A program made the translations under genes and the position numbers. Below the pieces are notes generated by a model. That model did no database searches and was not told the origin of the DNA. It worked only from the letters and a program-made list of their open reading frames with translations. A stretch of DNA of 43,895 nucleotides from NCBI GenBank assembly GCA_032126435.1, contig JAQBBE010000147.1:1-43895 (forward strand). Reading direction: 5' to 3'. Positions 26,592 to 35,294 of the stretch are shown here, one piece after another (the first letter of the stretch is position 1; each line of letters opens with the position of its first letter). Source of the stretch: JAAXQD01 sp032126435 (lineage in GTDB: Bacteria > Desulfobacterota > Desulfobacteria > Desulfobacterales > UBA11574).

Positions 26592-26892
26592 ATGAACCCT
26601 ATTCCCGTCCGTACTTTCTATAGACCATTTTGGGCCCTGGTACAATCCTCCTAAATAGGCATTTTTCGAATGTTTCCCCTTAATTGAGAGCGCGTCGAGG
26701 ATGCTCCACCCGCTGAAGAAAATCCCGTGAATAGTGGAAGTTTTCCGGTGTCATCGGTGTGTCCGCCTCTGGAGTGCTGTTCCTCAGGGTAACAACGTGG
26801 GATTTTTTTCAAAAAAAATGTTGCAATTTATAAATTAATATGTTTAACAAAATAAACAATCCTTCTCAACCCATAAGAAACCGGGGAATTAT
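26592..26892. promoter_or_regulatory. Leader/operator region of the CI-like repressor
   Basis: No gene. Near the 3' end, AATTTATAAATT (26825-26836) is a perfect palindrome and GTTTA-N6-TAAAC (26842-26857) is an operator-like inverted repeat. The same GTTTA-N6-TAAAC is found downstream of the repressor gene. The repressor probably regulates itself here. The earlier part (26592-26820) shows nothing recognisable. Confidence 0.5.
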
Positions 26893-27546
26893 ATGGCCAT
26901 CCATAAATTTGAATCCTTTTTACAACGGGTTTGTGAAGCCACGGGAATCGCATCACAAACTGAATTGGCGTCCGCCCTTAATATCAACCGATCGGCAATT
27001 ACCCAAGCCAGGAAAAAAGATTCTATACCTGACAAATGGATATTGAAACTGTATCGAACCTTTGGCTTAAACCCGGACTGGGTCGAAACAGGCTTCGGTC
27101 CAACATTCCTGAAACCATCGGCGTCCAGCGATTCCATATTTAAAAATATCCCGAAGGTCAAAGCCAGGCTGAGTGCTGGCGGCGGCTCTTTTGAAGTCGG
27201 ATCCGAAATAGAAGGTTATTATGCTTTTCGGAAGGAGTGGTTGACCACAAAGGGAAACATAAACAAAATCGTTTTAATGGACATTTTCGGTAACAGTATG
27301 GAACCAGAAATAAAGGATGGCGATACCGTACTGATAGACCAGTCTCAAAAAGATATCTTGGCAGGTGCTGTATACGCTGTTGGTATTGATGATACGATCA
27401 TGGTTAAACGACTGGAAAAACATCCCAATAAACTTGTTTTACACAGTGACAACAAGGATTATTCTCCCATTTATCTTCAAGGTAATGAAATAAATAGTGT
27501 CCGTATTATTGGTAAGATAATCTGGATTTGCCGAGAATTCAGGTAA
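26893..27546 (+). CDS. CI/LexA-like repressor (HTH plus S24 peptidase)
   Basis: This 217-residue regulator has an N-terminal phage-CI-type helix-turn-helix (TELASALNINRSAITQARK). Its C-terminal S24 autocleavage domain has catalytic Ser (FGNSMEPEI, about S135), Lys (MVKRL, about K172) and a plausible Ala-Gly cleavage site in RLSAGGGSF. In known members RecA filaments trigger self-cleavage, so it is likely an SOS- or stress-responsive repressor. Matching operators lie before it and immediately after it. It may be phage-derived, but no other phage gene is adjacent. Confidence 0.9.
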   Translation: MAIHKFESFLQRVCEATGIASQTELASALNINRSAITQARKKDSIPDKWILKLYRTFGLNPDWVETGFGPTFLKPSASSDSIFKNIPKVKARLSAGGGSFEVGSEIEGYYAFRKEWLTTKGNINKIVLMDIFGNSMEPEIKDGDTVLIDQSQKDILAGAVYAVGIDDTIMVKRLEKHPNKLVLHSDNKDYSPIYLQGNEINSVRIIGKIIWICREFR

Positions 27547-27563
27547 TTTTTTTTGCCGTTTAT

Positions 27564-27579
27564 GTTTATATATATAAAC
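27564..27579. promoter_or_regulatory. Perfect palindrome GTTTATATATATAAAC, probable repressor operator
   Basis: This 16-base perfect palindrome matches GTTTA-N6-TAAAC also found before the repressor gene. It lies 35 bases upstream of the small gene at 27614, overlapping where a promoter -10 would be expected. It probably lets the CI-like protein repress that small gene. Confidence 0.55.
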
Positions 27580-27613
27580 TTTATGAAATTTAAATTAACA
27601 GGAAGGGTGAAAT

Positions 27614-27823
27614 ATGCAACAGCGGTTTTGTGCACATAGCAGTGTTATATGGGGCCAACCCCTATTTTTGAACATGAACTGCCAGACAAATTTCAGATCC
27701 GACGGTGACAGAATCGAAGATCGTCTCACAAGCTGTCCCTTTTATCGATTTTTTCATATTGAAGATCTCTGCAATCCCGTTGAAACGGGATCTCCGCCCC
27801 AGTTAAACAGAAAAGACCCATAG
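27614..27823 (+). CDS. 69-aa Cys-containing small protein under the operator
   Basis: This is a 69-residue product with four Cys and the tail LCNPVETGSPPQLNRKDP. RBS AGGAAGGG precedes the ATG with good spacing, and an operator sits just upstream, so it is likely a regulated target of the adjacent repressor. I do not recognise it. The CxxVETGS piece also occurs near 25920. Confidence 0.5.
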   Translation: MQQRFCAHSSVIWGQPLFLNMNCQTNFRSDGDRIEDRLTSCPFYRFFHIEDLCNPVETGSPPQLNRKDP

Positions 27824-27825
27824 GT

Positions 27826-27880
27826 TTCACCCCGATGGAATATAAATAGAAAATGCATTCCATTGGGCAGGCGGGGTGAA
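27826..27880. repeat. Two-helix inverted repeat
   Basis: TTCACCCCG (27826-27834) pairs with CGGGGTGAA (27872-27880). Inside this, ATGGAAT (27835-27841) pairs with ATTCCAT (27857-27863). It follows directly after the 69-aa gene and could act as a structured transcript end. Confidence 0.4.
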
Positions 27881-27908
27881 CTTCGCTTCAACATGGTTGG
27901 GGGGAATG

Positions 27909-27949
27909 CGCTTGCCCGGTTGAATCCTCGAAATTCAACCGGGCGAGCG
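27909..27949. repeat. REP-like palindrome, copy 2
   Basis: CGCTTGCCCGGTTGAA (27909-27924) pairs with TTCAACCGGGCGAGCG (27934-27949), one G-U mismatch. It is homologous to the palindrome at 11070-11108. Confidence 0.65.
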
Positions 27950-27980
27950 GTTACAGTTCATAACTTTTAGGAGAATGGAA

Positions 27981-28142
27981 ATGACAAGACACGAAGTGTA
28001 CCCAGATTACCATGAAAGGTATGAATATCATGGAAACACCGCCATTGAAATAATCAGAAAACAGGGCCGAACGACCATTAAACAAGATTGGATATTGTTC
28101 GATTCCGTTGAGGAGGCTCAAGATTTTTTTTATGACAACTAG
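27981..28142 (+). CDS. 53-aa small protein
   Basis: This small frame has RBS AGGAG seven bases before the ATG at 27981 (an ATG at 27975 is too close). The product is MTRHEVYPDYHERYEYHGNT..., then KQDWILFDSVEEAQDFF, with a mixed strand/helix pattern and an acidic tail, which looks like a genuine small domain. Its end overlaps the 41-aa membrane peptide by 11 bases. The function is unknown. Confidence 0.55.
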   Translation: MTRHEVYPDYHERYEYHGNTAIEIIRKQGRTTIKQDWILFDSVEEAQDFFYDN

Positions 28143-28257
28143 CGGGATCACAGAAGATACGATGCTGGATAAAATCATTGATGGCATATTGGATTGTATT
28201 TTTTTGGTGATGATCTTAATCCTGTCAATCCTGGGAACGTTGTGTTTCGGATTGTAA
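28132..28257 (+). CDS. 41-aa single-pass membrane peptide (tentative)
   Basis: A short polar N-terminus is followed by a hydrophobic run CIFLVMILILSILGTLCFGL that could span the membrane. It overlaps the preceding small gene by 11 bases, suggesting coupling, but the RBS (GGAGG) is too far upstream. It is a plausible but unproven small membrane protein. Confidence 0.35.
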   Translation: MTTSGITEDTMLDKIIDGILDCIFLVMILILSILGTLCFGL

Positions 28258-28432
28258 CCCTGGCAACCCGGCGATTATTTCATGCCGGGTAAACGCCTCG
28301 GGGTAGTATCCAAGGAATAAACATGCTATATCAAATCCATCTGCGCCTTTATAATAGTAGATGCGCTCAAGGGTAAGGCCCAGGCCGGCGAAAAAGCGCA
28401 GTTTCACAAAAAAAAATTCCCAATACCCGAAG

Positions 28433-29521
28433 ATGGAACAGATTATCCCGCTGACAAAAGATCTGATTCGATTCAAATCGATGCACTCAAAACCTATGGA
28501 AATTAGGCGATGTGTGGCGTTTATTGAAAATTTTTTGAAAACGTATGAGATTGAATACCGGTTGCTCGACCACCCGAAAGTTCCGTCGATTATAGTTGCG
28601 CCTTCAAGCGGTTTTGTTCCGGTATTGTTCATGTCTCACATCGATGTCGTCGATTCGCCGGATGAACGCTTCGTTCCTGTGGAAAAAGATCAAAGGCTTT
28701 ACGGCCGGGGAAGCCTCGATGATAAATATGCGGTGGCCCTGTCGCTGGTGCTGTTGAAAAAACACCTGAAGCGACTCCGAAAGCAGGGGAAACGCCCAGA
28801 CGATTTGCCATTCGGAATTTTGATTACCAGTGACGAGGAGATTGGCGGCTTCAACGGCGCAAAAAAGGCGCTTCAGAAGATTAAAGCAGACTTTTGCATC
28901 GTTCTGGACGGCGGCAGCGTCGAAAAAATCGTGGTTAAAGAAAAGGGGCTCCTCCGGCTGAAGCTCATCTCAAAGGGAAAGACCGACAACGACCCAAAAC
29001 CCTGGCGCGGTGAAAACGCCCTCGAAAAACTGATCGACGATTACATTAAAATTCGGACATATTTTGTGCGATCGGCCCCGGAACACTGGCACAGGGCTGT
29101 AAATATCAGCCGTATCGAGGCCGGGAAACAGTTTCACCGGGTTCCAAAATATGCCGAGGCGACGCTCGACATCCGTTACACGGAAAATGACAACATGGAA
29201 GCCTTCATCGCCAAGATTCAAAAAGAATTGCACAGCACGGTGGTGATCGAAGCCATCGCGCCGATTTTCGATGAAGGTCCCTCATCTTACCTGGATCTGC
29301 TGTTGGCGATTTCAAAAAACACCGCTGTGGGATTTGAAGACGGATCCAACGACGCTCGATTTCTTTCGGAATACGGAATCAAAGGAATCATCTGGGGTGC
29401 CGATGGAGACCAAAGCCAGCATTCCGAGACCGAGCACGTCAACGTTGAAAGCGTTTATAGCCTCTATCGTATCTTGAATGCGTTTATCGGTCAGCTGCCC
29501 ATCAGGCCGTACACCGTTTAA
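28433..29521 (+). CDS. M20-family metallopeptidase
   Basis: This is a 362-residue M20/M25/M40-type metal hydrolase. Metal ligands and catalytic residues are present: HIDVV (His), GRGSLDDK (Asp), SDEEIGG (Glu-Glu), LDGGS (Asp) and QHSETEHV (His). Such enzymes cleave peptide or amide bonds of small substrates. In the dimerisation/lid domain the usual GKxAHxxRPW reads GKTDNDPKPW, so the conserved His that contacts substrate is missing. I start at ATG 28433; 24 upstream in-frame codons are unlike the family. No function beyond hydrolase is asserted. Confidence 0.85.
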   Translation: MEQIIPLTKDLIRFKSMHSKPMEIRRCVAFIENFLKTYEIEYRLLDHPKVPSIIVAPSSGFVPVLFMSHIDVVDSPDERFVPVEKDQRLYGRGSLDDKYAVALSLVLLKKHLKRLRKQGKRPDDLPFGILITSDEEIGGFNGAKKALQKIKADFCIVLDGGSVEKIVVKEKGLLRLKLISKGKTDNDPKPWRGENALEKLIDDYIKIRTYFVRSAPEHWHRAVNISRIEAGKQFHRVPKYAEATLDIRYTENDNMEAFIAKIQKELHSTVVIEAIAPIFDEGPSSYLDLLLAISKNTAVGFEDGSNDARFLSEYGIKGIIWGADGDQSQHSETEHVNVESVYSLYRILNAFIGQLPIRPYTV

Positions 29522-29575
29522 ATTGTGGTATTCGGCCAAGGCAGGCAGGGGGGGCCGGAGACGGGTTTTTGTATA

Positions 29576-29971
29576 TCATTCCCACCGGTTGCCGCCGATA
29601 TTTTTCAAATCGATATACTGTACCGTCCCCCGCTCATTGACAAAAGAGGTGAGAATCGAACTGACCAGACTGATCAACAGCGACCCAAACACCGCCGACC
29701 AGAATCCGGAGACTTCAAATCCGGATATCACGCCCGATACCATCATAAGCATAATTGCGTTGATCACAAAGGTGAAAATACCCAGGGTCAATATATTTAT
29801 GGGAAGGGTCAATATTAATAGTATCGGCCGGAAAAAAGCATTCAGTATGCCTAAAATAGCCGCAGCAAAGAGTGCGGAGGAAAAACCACTGATGCGTATC
29901 CCGTCAAGCAGATATGACGTTACAACGATGGCAGCCGTTAAAATTAACCACCTCAGGAAAATTCCTTTCAT
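29576..29971 (-). CDS. Phage-holin-4-type membrane protein
   Basis: This is a 131-residue protein with four hydrophobic segments. It fits the phage holin family 4 group (FRPILLILTLPINILTLGIFTFVINAIMLMMVS is the family core). These proteins are common in bacterial chromosomes, and few are shown to be true holins. No lysin or phage gene is nearby, so it is probably a housekeeping envelope protein. Confidence 0.85.
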   Translation of the reverse strand: MKGIFLRWLILTAAIVVTSYLLDGIRISGFSSALFAAAILGILNAFFRPILLILTLPINILTLGIFTFVINAIMLMMVSGVISGFEVSGFWSAVFGSLLISLVSSILTSFVNERGTVQYIDLKNIGGNRWE

Positions 29972-30020
29972 AAATTTTCTCCACGAACACCGTATAAAAT
30001 TTTCGGTAAAAATTGTCGTT

Positions 30021-31295
30021 TTAAAGCGGATCTTCAGAGGTCTCCAGGCTCAACAGTTTGGGGCCCTGTTTGAAGACGAATCGGTCCTCCACCGTCTCCC
30101 AGATCCATCCCGAGAAACCGTAACCCCCCACCGGCTTGTTGACAAATGCGCCGACCCATGATTCGGATCGGCCCTGATTAACCCCCACCGTTCCGAAGCG
30201 CCCGAAGGTCATTTCACGGACCCGATGACAATAGGGTTCGCCGACGAGCTTCTCTTCGAGTCTGCGTGCCTCATCTTCGCTGCCGTAAATTGCGGCTCTC
30301 AGGCCATAGCGATTGTCCCGGGCCAGACGGACGGCCGCTTCAAACGTCGGAAACGCGCTGACGAAAACAACTGGACCGAAGATCTCATTCTTCATGCCCA
30401 GCATCTCCTGACGGGCCTCCACCACCACCGTGGGATAAACCAGGTTGCCTTCGATGTTGCCGCCCAAAACGATTCGAGCGCCCCTATCCACAGCGTCTTT
30501 GAGCTGGGCCTTGATGGCCGAAACCGCTCTGGGGCTCGCCACCGGCCCCATTTCAGTAGCAGGATCTTCGGGATCGCCAATTTTCACCGCCCGGCTGAAA
30601 TCGAGAAACAGCTCAAGAAAATCGTCGTGGATGGACTCGTGCAAGTAGACCCGCTCCGGTGCCGTGCAGGTTTGACCGGCATAAATGTATTTGGAAAAGG
30701 CCAGTTCCCGGGCCGCTTCCTCTAGGTCGGCACCGGGAAGAACAATAAATGGGTCTTTGCCCGGTCCTTCGAAAACAAATTTTTTTCCAAGGCCCTTAAT
30801 GGCGTCCAGATAGTGTATGGCATATTCGTCGGTGCCGAACAGACAGATTGCGGGTATTTGCGGATCGGCAATGGCATTCTCGAGAAATTTCCTGCCGTCA
30901 GCGTATTCAAAACGGATGGCGTCGCCGAAGATAGGCTTGTAAAGAGATTCGGTAAGTCGGGAAATTTCAGAGCCTCGGGTAGCGAATTTCACGCGGACCC
31001 GGTTTCCCACCATGAAAATGGACACGACGGCCGTGTTCAGCCAGGCGCTGCCGTTGTATGGCAGTGCCAGGGCAACTTCCTGATCCGGACCGCATATGGG
31101 CAGGCGGTCCGCAAACACGGACGCCATTTGCTCAAAACCCTGTAAGTTGGTAAGGACAAGGTCCGTTTCGATCCTGCATTCTCTGCGTGTAAAGCCGGTG
31201 TCCCGCACTGCGGTGGCGATCATTTGATCCCGGTGTGTTGTGATGGCTTTAACTAATCGATGAACCTGATCAAGCTTTTCTTCGACTCCTTGCAT
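30021..31295 (-). CDS. Aldehyde dehydrogenase superfamily protein
   Basis: This is a 424-residue NAD(P)-dependent oxidoreductase. The catalytic Cys lies in YAGQTCTAPERVYLH, the general-base Glu in FVFEGPGKDPFIVL, and the C-terminal EIFGPVVFV motif is intact. It is shorter than the usual 470-500 residues because the N-terminal part is trimmed, which may affect the cofactor site. Substrate unknown. The nearest genes are prfC (upstream on the same strand) and the holin-like gene, with no obvious pathway link. Confidence 0.85.
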   Translation of the reverse strand: MQGVEEKLDQVHRLVKAITTHRDQMIATAVRDTGFTRRECRIETDLVLTNLQGFEQMASVFADRLPICGPDQEVALALPYNGSAWLNTAVVSIFMVGNRVRVKFATRGSEISRLTESLYKPIFGDAIRFEYADGRKFLENAIADPQIPAICLFGTDEYAIHYLDAIKGLGKKFVFEGPGKDPFIVLPGADLEEAARELAFSKYIYAGQTCTAPERVYLHESIHDDFLELFLDFSRAVKIGDPEDPATEMGPVASPRAVSAIKAQLKDAVDRGARIVLGGNIEGNLVYPTVVVEARQEMLGMKNEIFGPVVFVSAFPTFEAAVRLARDNRYGLRAAIYGSEDEARRLEEKLVGEPYCHRVREMTFGRFGTVGVNQGRSESWVGAFVNKPVGGYGFSGWIWETVEDRFVFKQGPKLLSLETSEDPL

Positions 31296-31338
31296 TTTTC
31301 CCCCATCAGGATATGAAACGTCCGCACAGGGTTATACA

Positions 31339-32946
31339 TCATTTCTGAAAAAGCAAGTCCTTTTCGTTGATCTCCCGGGTCTTGTAGAATGCTATCCCGG
31401 GCCACTCTTTTATGCAATAGTCGAGCTGCCATTCACTTGTGGTCAGATAGGCACTTGCCCCTTCGGCATCCACTGCAATGTTGGACCTGTTTTTCTTCTC
31501 AAAATCCGCCATCTTTTTAGGATCGTCGGATTCCACCCACCGTGCAACATGATAATCGACCGGCTCGTAAACCGCATCAACACCATATTCAGATGTGAGA
31601 CGTGCCATGGTAATGTCAAACTGCAGCAGTCCAACGGCGCCGAGGATATAGTAGTTTCCGGCAACCGGTCTGAAAACCTGAACCACCCCCTCTTCTGCGA
31701 GATGGGCCAGCCCTTTTTGAAGATGTTTTGCTTTCATGGGGTTCTTGAGAATGACCTTACGGAAAAATTCAGGGGCAAAATTGGGAATTCCGCAGAATTT
31801 TAAGGGCTCTTTTTCGGAAAACGTGTCACCGATCTTTATGGTGCCATGGTTATGAATGCCGATGATGTCGCCGGGATAGGCTTCCGCCACGTTTTCACAC
31901 GCATTGGCCATGAAAATGGTGGCATTTGAAAATGTAACTTCTTTTCCGATTCTGTGGTGAACCGCCTTCATGCCTCGGGTGAATTTCCCGGAACAAACCC
32001 GTATAAATGCGATTCTGTCCCTGTGTGCCGGATTCATATTCGCCTGGATTTTAAATGCAAATCCGGAAAAAGATTCCTCGTAGGGAGAGACGTCCCGTGT
32101 CACAGAAGCCCTGGAACCGGGAGCCGGAGCCATCTCAACAAAAGCGTCCAGCATCTCCTTGACACCGAAATTGTTGATGGCACTTCCGAAAAAAACAGGG
32201 GTCTGGTTGCCTTTCAGGTAATGGTCGAGGTTAAAAGGATCTGCAACGCCTTCGATCAATTCAACATCCTCTCTTAACTCGTCTGCCTGACTTCCAAGAA
32301 TCTCATCGAGCGTTGAGACCGAAAGATCGTTGATCAAAATGCCTTCCCTGCGCCGTGTCTCCCCACCCGGCGCAAAAAGATGAAGCTCTTTTTTATAGAA
32401 GTTGTAGACCCCCTTGAATCTTTTTCCCATGCCCACGGGCCAGGAAAGCGGTGTGCACTCGATCTGCAGCTTGCTTTCGATATCATCAAGGATGTCAAGA
32501 GGTGCCATCCCCTCTCGGTCGAGCTTGTTGATAAAGGTCATTATGGGCGTGTTGCGCATGCGGCAGACTTCCATCAGCTTCTCGGTCTGGGGCTCGACCC
32601 CCTTGGCATTGTCGATAACCATAAGGGCGCTGTCAACCGCCGTAAGAACCCTGTAGGTATCCTCGGAAAAGTCTTGATGCCCGGGAGTATCCAGAAGATT
32701 TATCTCAAAGTCCCGATAATTGAACTTCATCACCGATGTGGTGACGGATATGCCCCTTTCCTTTTCTACGGCCATCCAGTCGCTGGTGGCATATCTTTCC
32801 GCCTTGCGGGCCTTGACGGCCCCTGCCTGCTGAATGGCCCCGCCGTAAAGCAGAAGCTTTTCCGTCAACGTGGTCTTCCCTGCGTCCGGATGGCTGATGA
32901 TGCCAAACGTCCGGCGCCGGTCGACCTCTTTTTTGTTATTACGCAT
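31339..32946 (-). CDS. prfC: Peptide chain release factor 3
   Basis: This is a 535-residue translational GTPase that removes RF1/RF2 from the ribosome. G1 is HPDAGKTTLTEKLLLYGGAIQQAGAVK, G3 DTPGHQDF, G4 NKLD. The QQAGAVKARK and ATSDWMAVEKERGISV stretches are RF3-specific. Length is normal. It lies 75 bases downstream of typA on the same strand, giving a pair of ribosomal GTPases that may be cotranscribed. Confidence 0.95.
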   Translation of the reverse strand: MRNNKKEVDRRRTFGIISHPDAGKTTLTEKLLLYGGAIQQAGAVKARKAERYATSDWMAVEKERGISVTTSVMKFNYRDFEINLLDTPGHQDFSEDTYRVLTAVDSALMVIDNAKGVEPQTEKLMEVCRMRNTPIMTFINKLDREGMAPLDILDDIESKLQIECTPLSWPVGMGKRFKGVYNFYKKELHLFAPGGETRRREGILINDLSVSTLDEILGSQADELREDVELIEGVADPFNLDHYLKGNQTPVFFGSAINNFGVKEMLDAFVEMAPAPGSRASVTRDVSPYEESFSGFAFKIQANMNPAHRDRIAFIRVCSGKFTRGMKAVHHRIGKEVTFSNATIFMANACENVAEAYPGDIIGIHNHGTIKIGDTFSEKEPLKFCGIPNFAPEFFRKVILKNPMKAKHLQKGLAHLAEEGVVQVFRPVAGNYYILGAVGLLQFDITMARLTSEYGVDAVYEPVDYHVARWVESDDPKKMADFEKKNRSNIAVDAEGASAYLTTSEWQLDYCIKEWPGIAFYKTREINEKDLLFQK

Positions 32947-33021
32947 GATATATTTCTCGGATCTTTACAACCCATCGGGGCCAAGCTTTTACGAATGGGG
33001 TTAAAAGCCAACGGTCGAAAA

Positions 33022-34872
33022 TTAATGAACTCCTTCGTTAGTTCTATTCTTTGGCGACCGCATCTGATGCCGCTTCGGTTTGGAAAGGACCCGCTTGTGC
33101 AGCCGGATGGATCTTGGTGTAACCTCCACCATCTCATCATCTGCTATAAAGTTTATGGCCCGCTCGAGGGTCATGGGCTTCACCGGCGAGCATGCCGTGC
33201 TTTCATCTTTTCCGGAAGCCCGCATGTTTGTGAGCTTCTTCTCCTTGCTCGGATTGGCATTGATGTCACCCTCTTTATTGTACTCCCCAATGATCATTCC
33301 CTCATAAACAGGTTCTCCGGGGGCAATGAAAAGACGGCCTCTGGGTTCAAGGTGAAAGAGTGCGTATGCAACAGCGCTCCCCTGCCTGTCTGAAACAATT
33401 GAGCCGGTAAACCGGGTGGGGAAATCACCGCGAAACGTTTCATACCCTGCAAAAAGGGTGTTCATGATTCCGGTTCCCTTTGTGTCCGTAAGGAATTCAT
33501 CTCTATAACCGATCAAAGACCGCGAGGGAATGGAAAATTCAGCCCGTATCCTTCCGTTTCTGTCATTGACAAGGTTTGTCAGCCGCCCCTTTCTCAAGGA
33601 GAGCTTTTCGGTCACAATCCCCAAAAAATCTTCATCACAATCCACAAACAGCTTCTCAATGGGCTCAAGGGTTTTCTCGTTTTCATGTTTCAAAATCACC
33701 TTGGGACGGCCGACAGAAAGCTCAAATCCTTCCCTTCGCATGGTTTCGATAAGGATGACCATCTGGAATTCTCCTCGTCCCTTCACAATAAAGCGGTCCC
33801 GGTCCTGGGTCTGTTCAAACCTCACGGCAACGTTTTGGAGCGTCTCCTTGATCAGCCGCTCACGGATCTTGCCGGACTGTACGATCCTGCCCTCCTTGCC
33901 GCGCAACGGCGACGTGTTTATCGTGAATTCCATGGAGATGGTCGGCTCGTCTACGGTGATTCTCTTTAAGGATTTCGGATACTCCTTTGTGCAGATCGTG
34001 TCACCGATCATGACATCTTCGATCCCGGAAAGAACAACAATTTCGCCGGTTTCTGCAATATCGGTCGTTTTGAGCGTCATACCGTCATATACCTGAAGCT
34101 TGGAGATCTTGAGGGGGAGGCGCTCCGCTTTATCATTGATGCAGGCCAAGGTATCATTGAATTGGGCATTCCCGTTAACAACTCTGCCGATGGCGAGCCT
34201 TCCGAGATAATCTGAATACCCGAGATCCGACACCAGCATCTGAAACGGTTCTTCGGGATCGTATTCAGGGGGCGGTATTTCATTGATGATGGTTTCAAAG
34301 AGAAGATGAAGATCATCGCTTTTTTCGGCCAGGGTCTTTTGTGCGACGCCTTCGCGTCCGATGGCATACAGATACGGAAAATCGAGCTGTTTACCGTCGG
34401 CATCAAGGTCTATGAAAAGGTCATATATCTCATCGAGCACCACATCGGGCCGGGCATCCTTTCTGTCGATCTTGTTGATCACTACAATAACCTTGAGGCC
34501 TATCTCCAAGGTTTTTTTCAACACGAAACGGGTCTGCGGCAGCGGCCCTTCAGAAGCATCAACCAGAAGAATCGCACCGTCAGCCATGGAAAGTGCGCGC
34601 TCGACCTCACCGCCGAAATCGGCATGGCCGGGGGTATCGATGATGTTTATTTTTACGCCCTTCCATCGCACCGAACAGTTTTTTGCAGCAATGGTGATCC
34701 CTCTCTCCCGCTCCAGATCCATGCTGTCCATCATTCTCTCGTCGACTTCAAGGCCCGGCCTGAAGAGCCCGCTCTGCTTTAACATGGCATCAACAAGGGT
34801 GGTCTTGCCGTGGTCGACATGTGCGATGATCGCGATATTCCTTATGTTTTCATTTCTTGCAACGTTTTTCAC
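33022..34872 (-). CDS. typA: Ribosome-associated GTPase TypA/BipA
   Basis: This is a 616-residue GTPase of the EF-G superfamily involved in ribosome assembly and stress or cold adaptation. It has G1 AHVDHGKTTLVDAM, G2 RGITI, G3 DTPGHADFGGEVER, G4 NKID, and the BipA-specific C-terminal domain with GTGIMNTLFAGYETFRGD. The frame can begin at GTG 34881, but that GTG sits directly on the likely Shine-Dalgarno GGGAAG. The in-frame GTG at 34872 has normal spacing and is preferred. A terminator-like hairpin lies just upstream, listed next. Confidence 0.95.
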   Translation of the reverse strand: MKNVARNENIRNIAIIAHVDHGKTTLVDAMLKQSGLFRPGLEVDERMMDSMDLERERGITIAAKNCSVRWKGVKINIIDTPGHADFGGEVERALSMADGAILLVDASEGPLPQTRFVLKKTLEIGLKVIVVINKIDRKDARPDVVLDEIYDLFIDLDADGKQLDFPYLYAIGREGVAQKTLAEKSDDLHLLFETIINEIPPPEYDPEEPFQMLVSDLGYSDYLGRLAIGRVVNGNAQFNDTLACINDKAERLPLKISKLQVYDGMTLKTTDIAETGEIVVLSGIEDVMIGDTICTKEYPKSLKRITVDEPTISMEFTINTSPLRGKEGRIVQSGKIRERLIKETLQNVAVRFEQTQDRDRFIVKGRGEFQMVILIETMRREGFELSVGRPKVILKHENEKTLEPIEKLFVDCDEDFLGIVTEKLSLRKGRLTNLVNDRNGRIRAEFSIPSRSLIGYRDEFLTDTKGTGIMNTLFAGYETFRGDFPTRFTGSIVSDRQGSAVAYALFHLEPRGRLFIAPGEPVYEGMIIGEYNKEGDINANPSKEKKLTNMRASGKDESTACSPVKPMTLERAINFIADDEMVEVTPRSIRLHKRVLSKPKRHQMRSPKNRTNEGVH

Positions 34873-34901
34873 TGAATTCACTTCCCGATAAATTTAGTCA
34901 T

Positions 34902-34928
34902 AAAAAAAACCGGGTCCCTTGGGCCCGG
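34902..34928 (-). terminator. Terminator hairpin just upstream of typA
   Basis: On the minus strand an 8-bp GC-rich stem (34921-34928 with 34910-34917, loop of three) is followed by eight T's (34909-34902). It ends 29 bases before the typA start codon. There is no minus-strand gene directly upstream to terminate, so it may be an attenuator in the typA leader. Confidence 0.6.
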
Positions 34929-35294
34929 ATCTTTGTTGTATAATGGATAACTAATAAAGATAAGCATCCAAACTTTTATTACAACTATTTATTCACGAAT
35001 TATTAACTAGTGCCCATCCATAAATACATTTGAGCACTGAGTAGTTTCCAATTCATAAATGAGATATTTTAAGCTGTTCGATCTGCCGTACGGAATATGG
35101 CACTCGCTGCACGGATATCTCATCGAATCCTCGGCGGGTTGAAATTTTTGGAAAAAAATGTTAAAAATTGCTTAAAAATCTTTCCTTTGCCCCATACCCT
35201 AGGATGCGAAGCCTTGTCGGTAACGTACGCGGAAGAAAATTTTTGCCGCTATTTTCCCAGATGCGTTTTTAATCCAACGCCGGGAGAAGAAGGG
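34929..35294. other. Gene-free stretch between typA and the mscS remnant
   Basis: AT-rich. A TATAAT at 34939-34944 on the plus strand has no good -35. The frame of the following small gene is open back to 35097 but shows no family sequence before 35295. Nothing else is recognisable. Confidence 0.35.

Noticed and set aside
29576..29971. Prophage lysis module
   Set aside because: The holin-like protein stands alone with no lysin, terminase or structural genes near it.
32380..33393. Long open plus-strand frame opposite prfC and typA
   Set aside because: It lies antisense to two confident GTPase genes, has no recognisable family, and its composition mirrors the opposite-strand codons.
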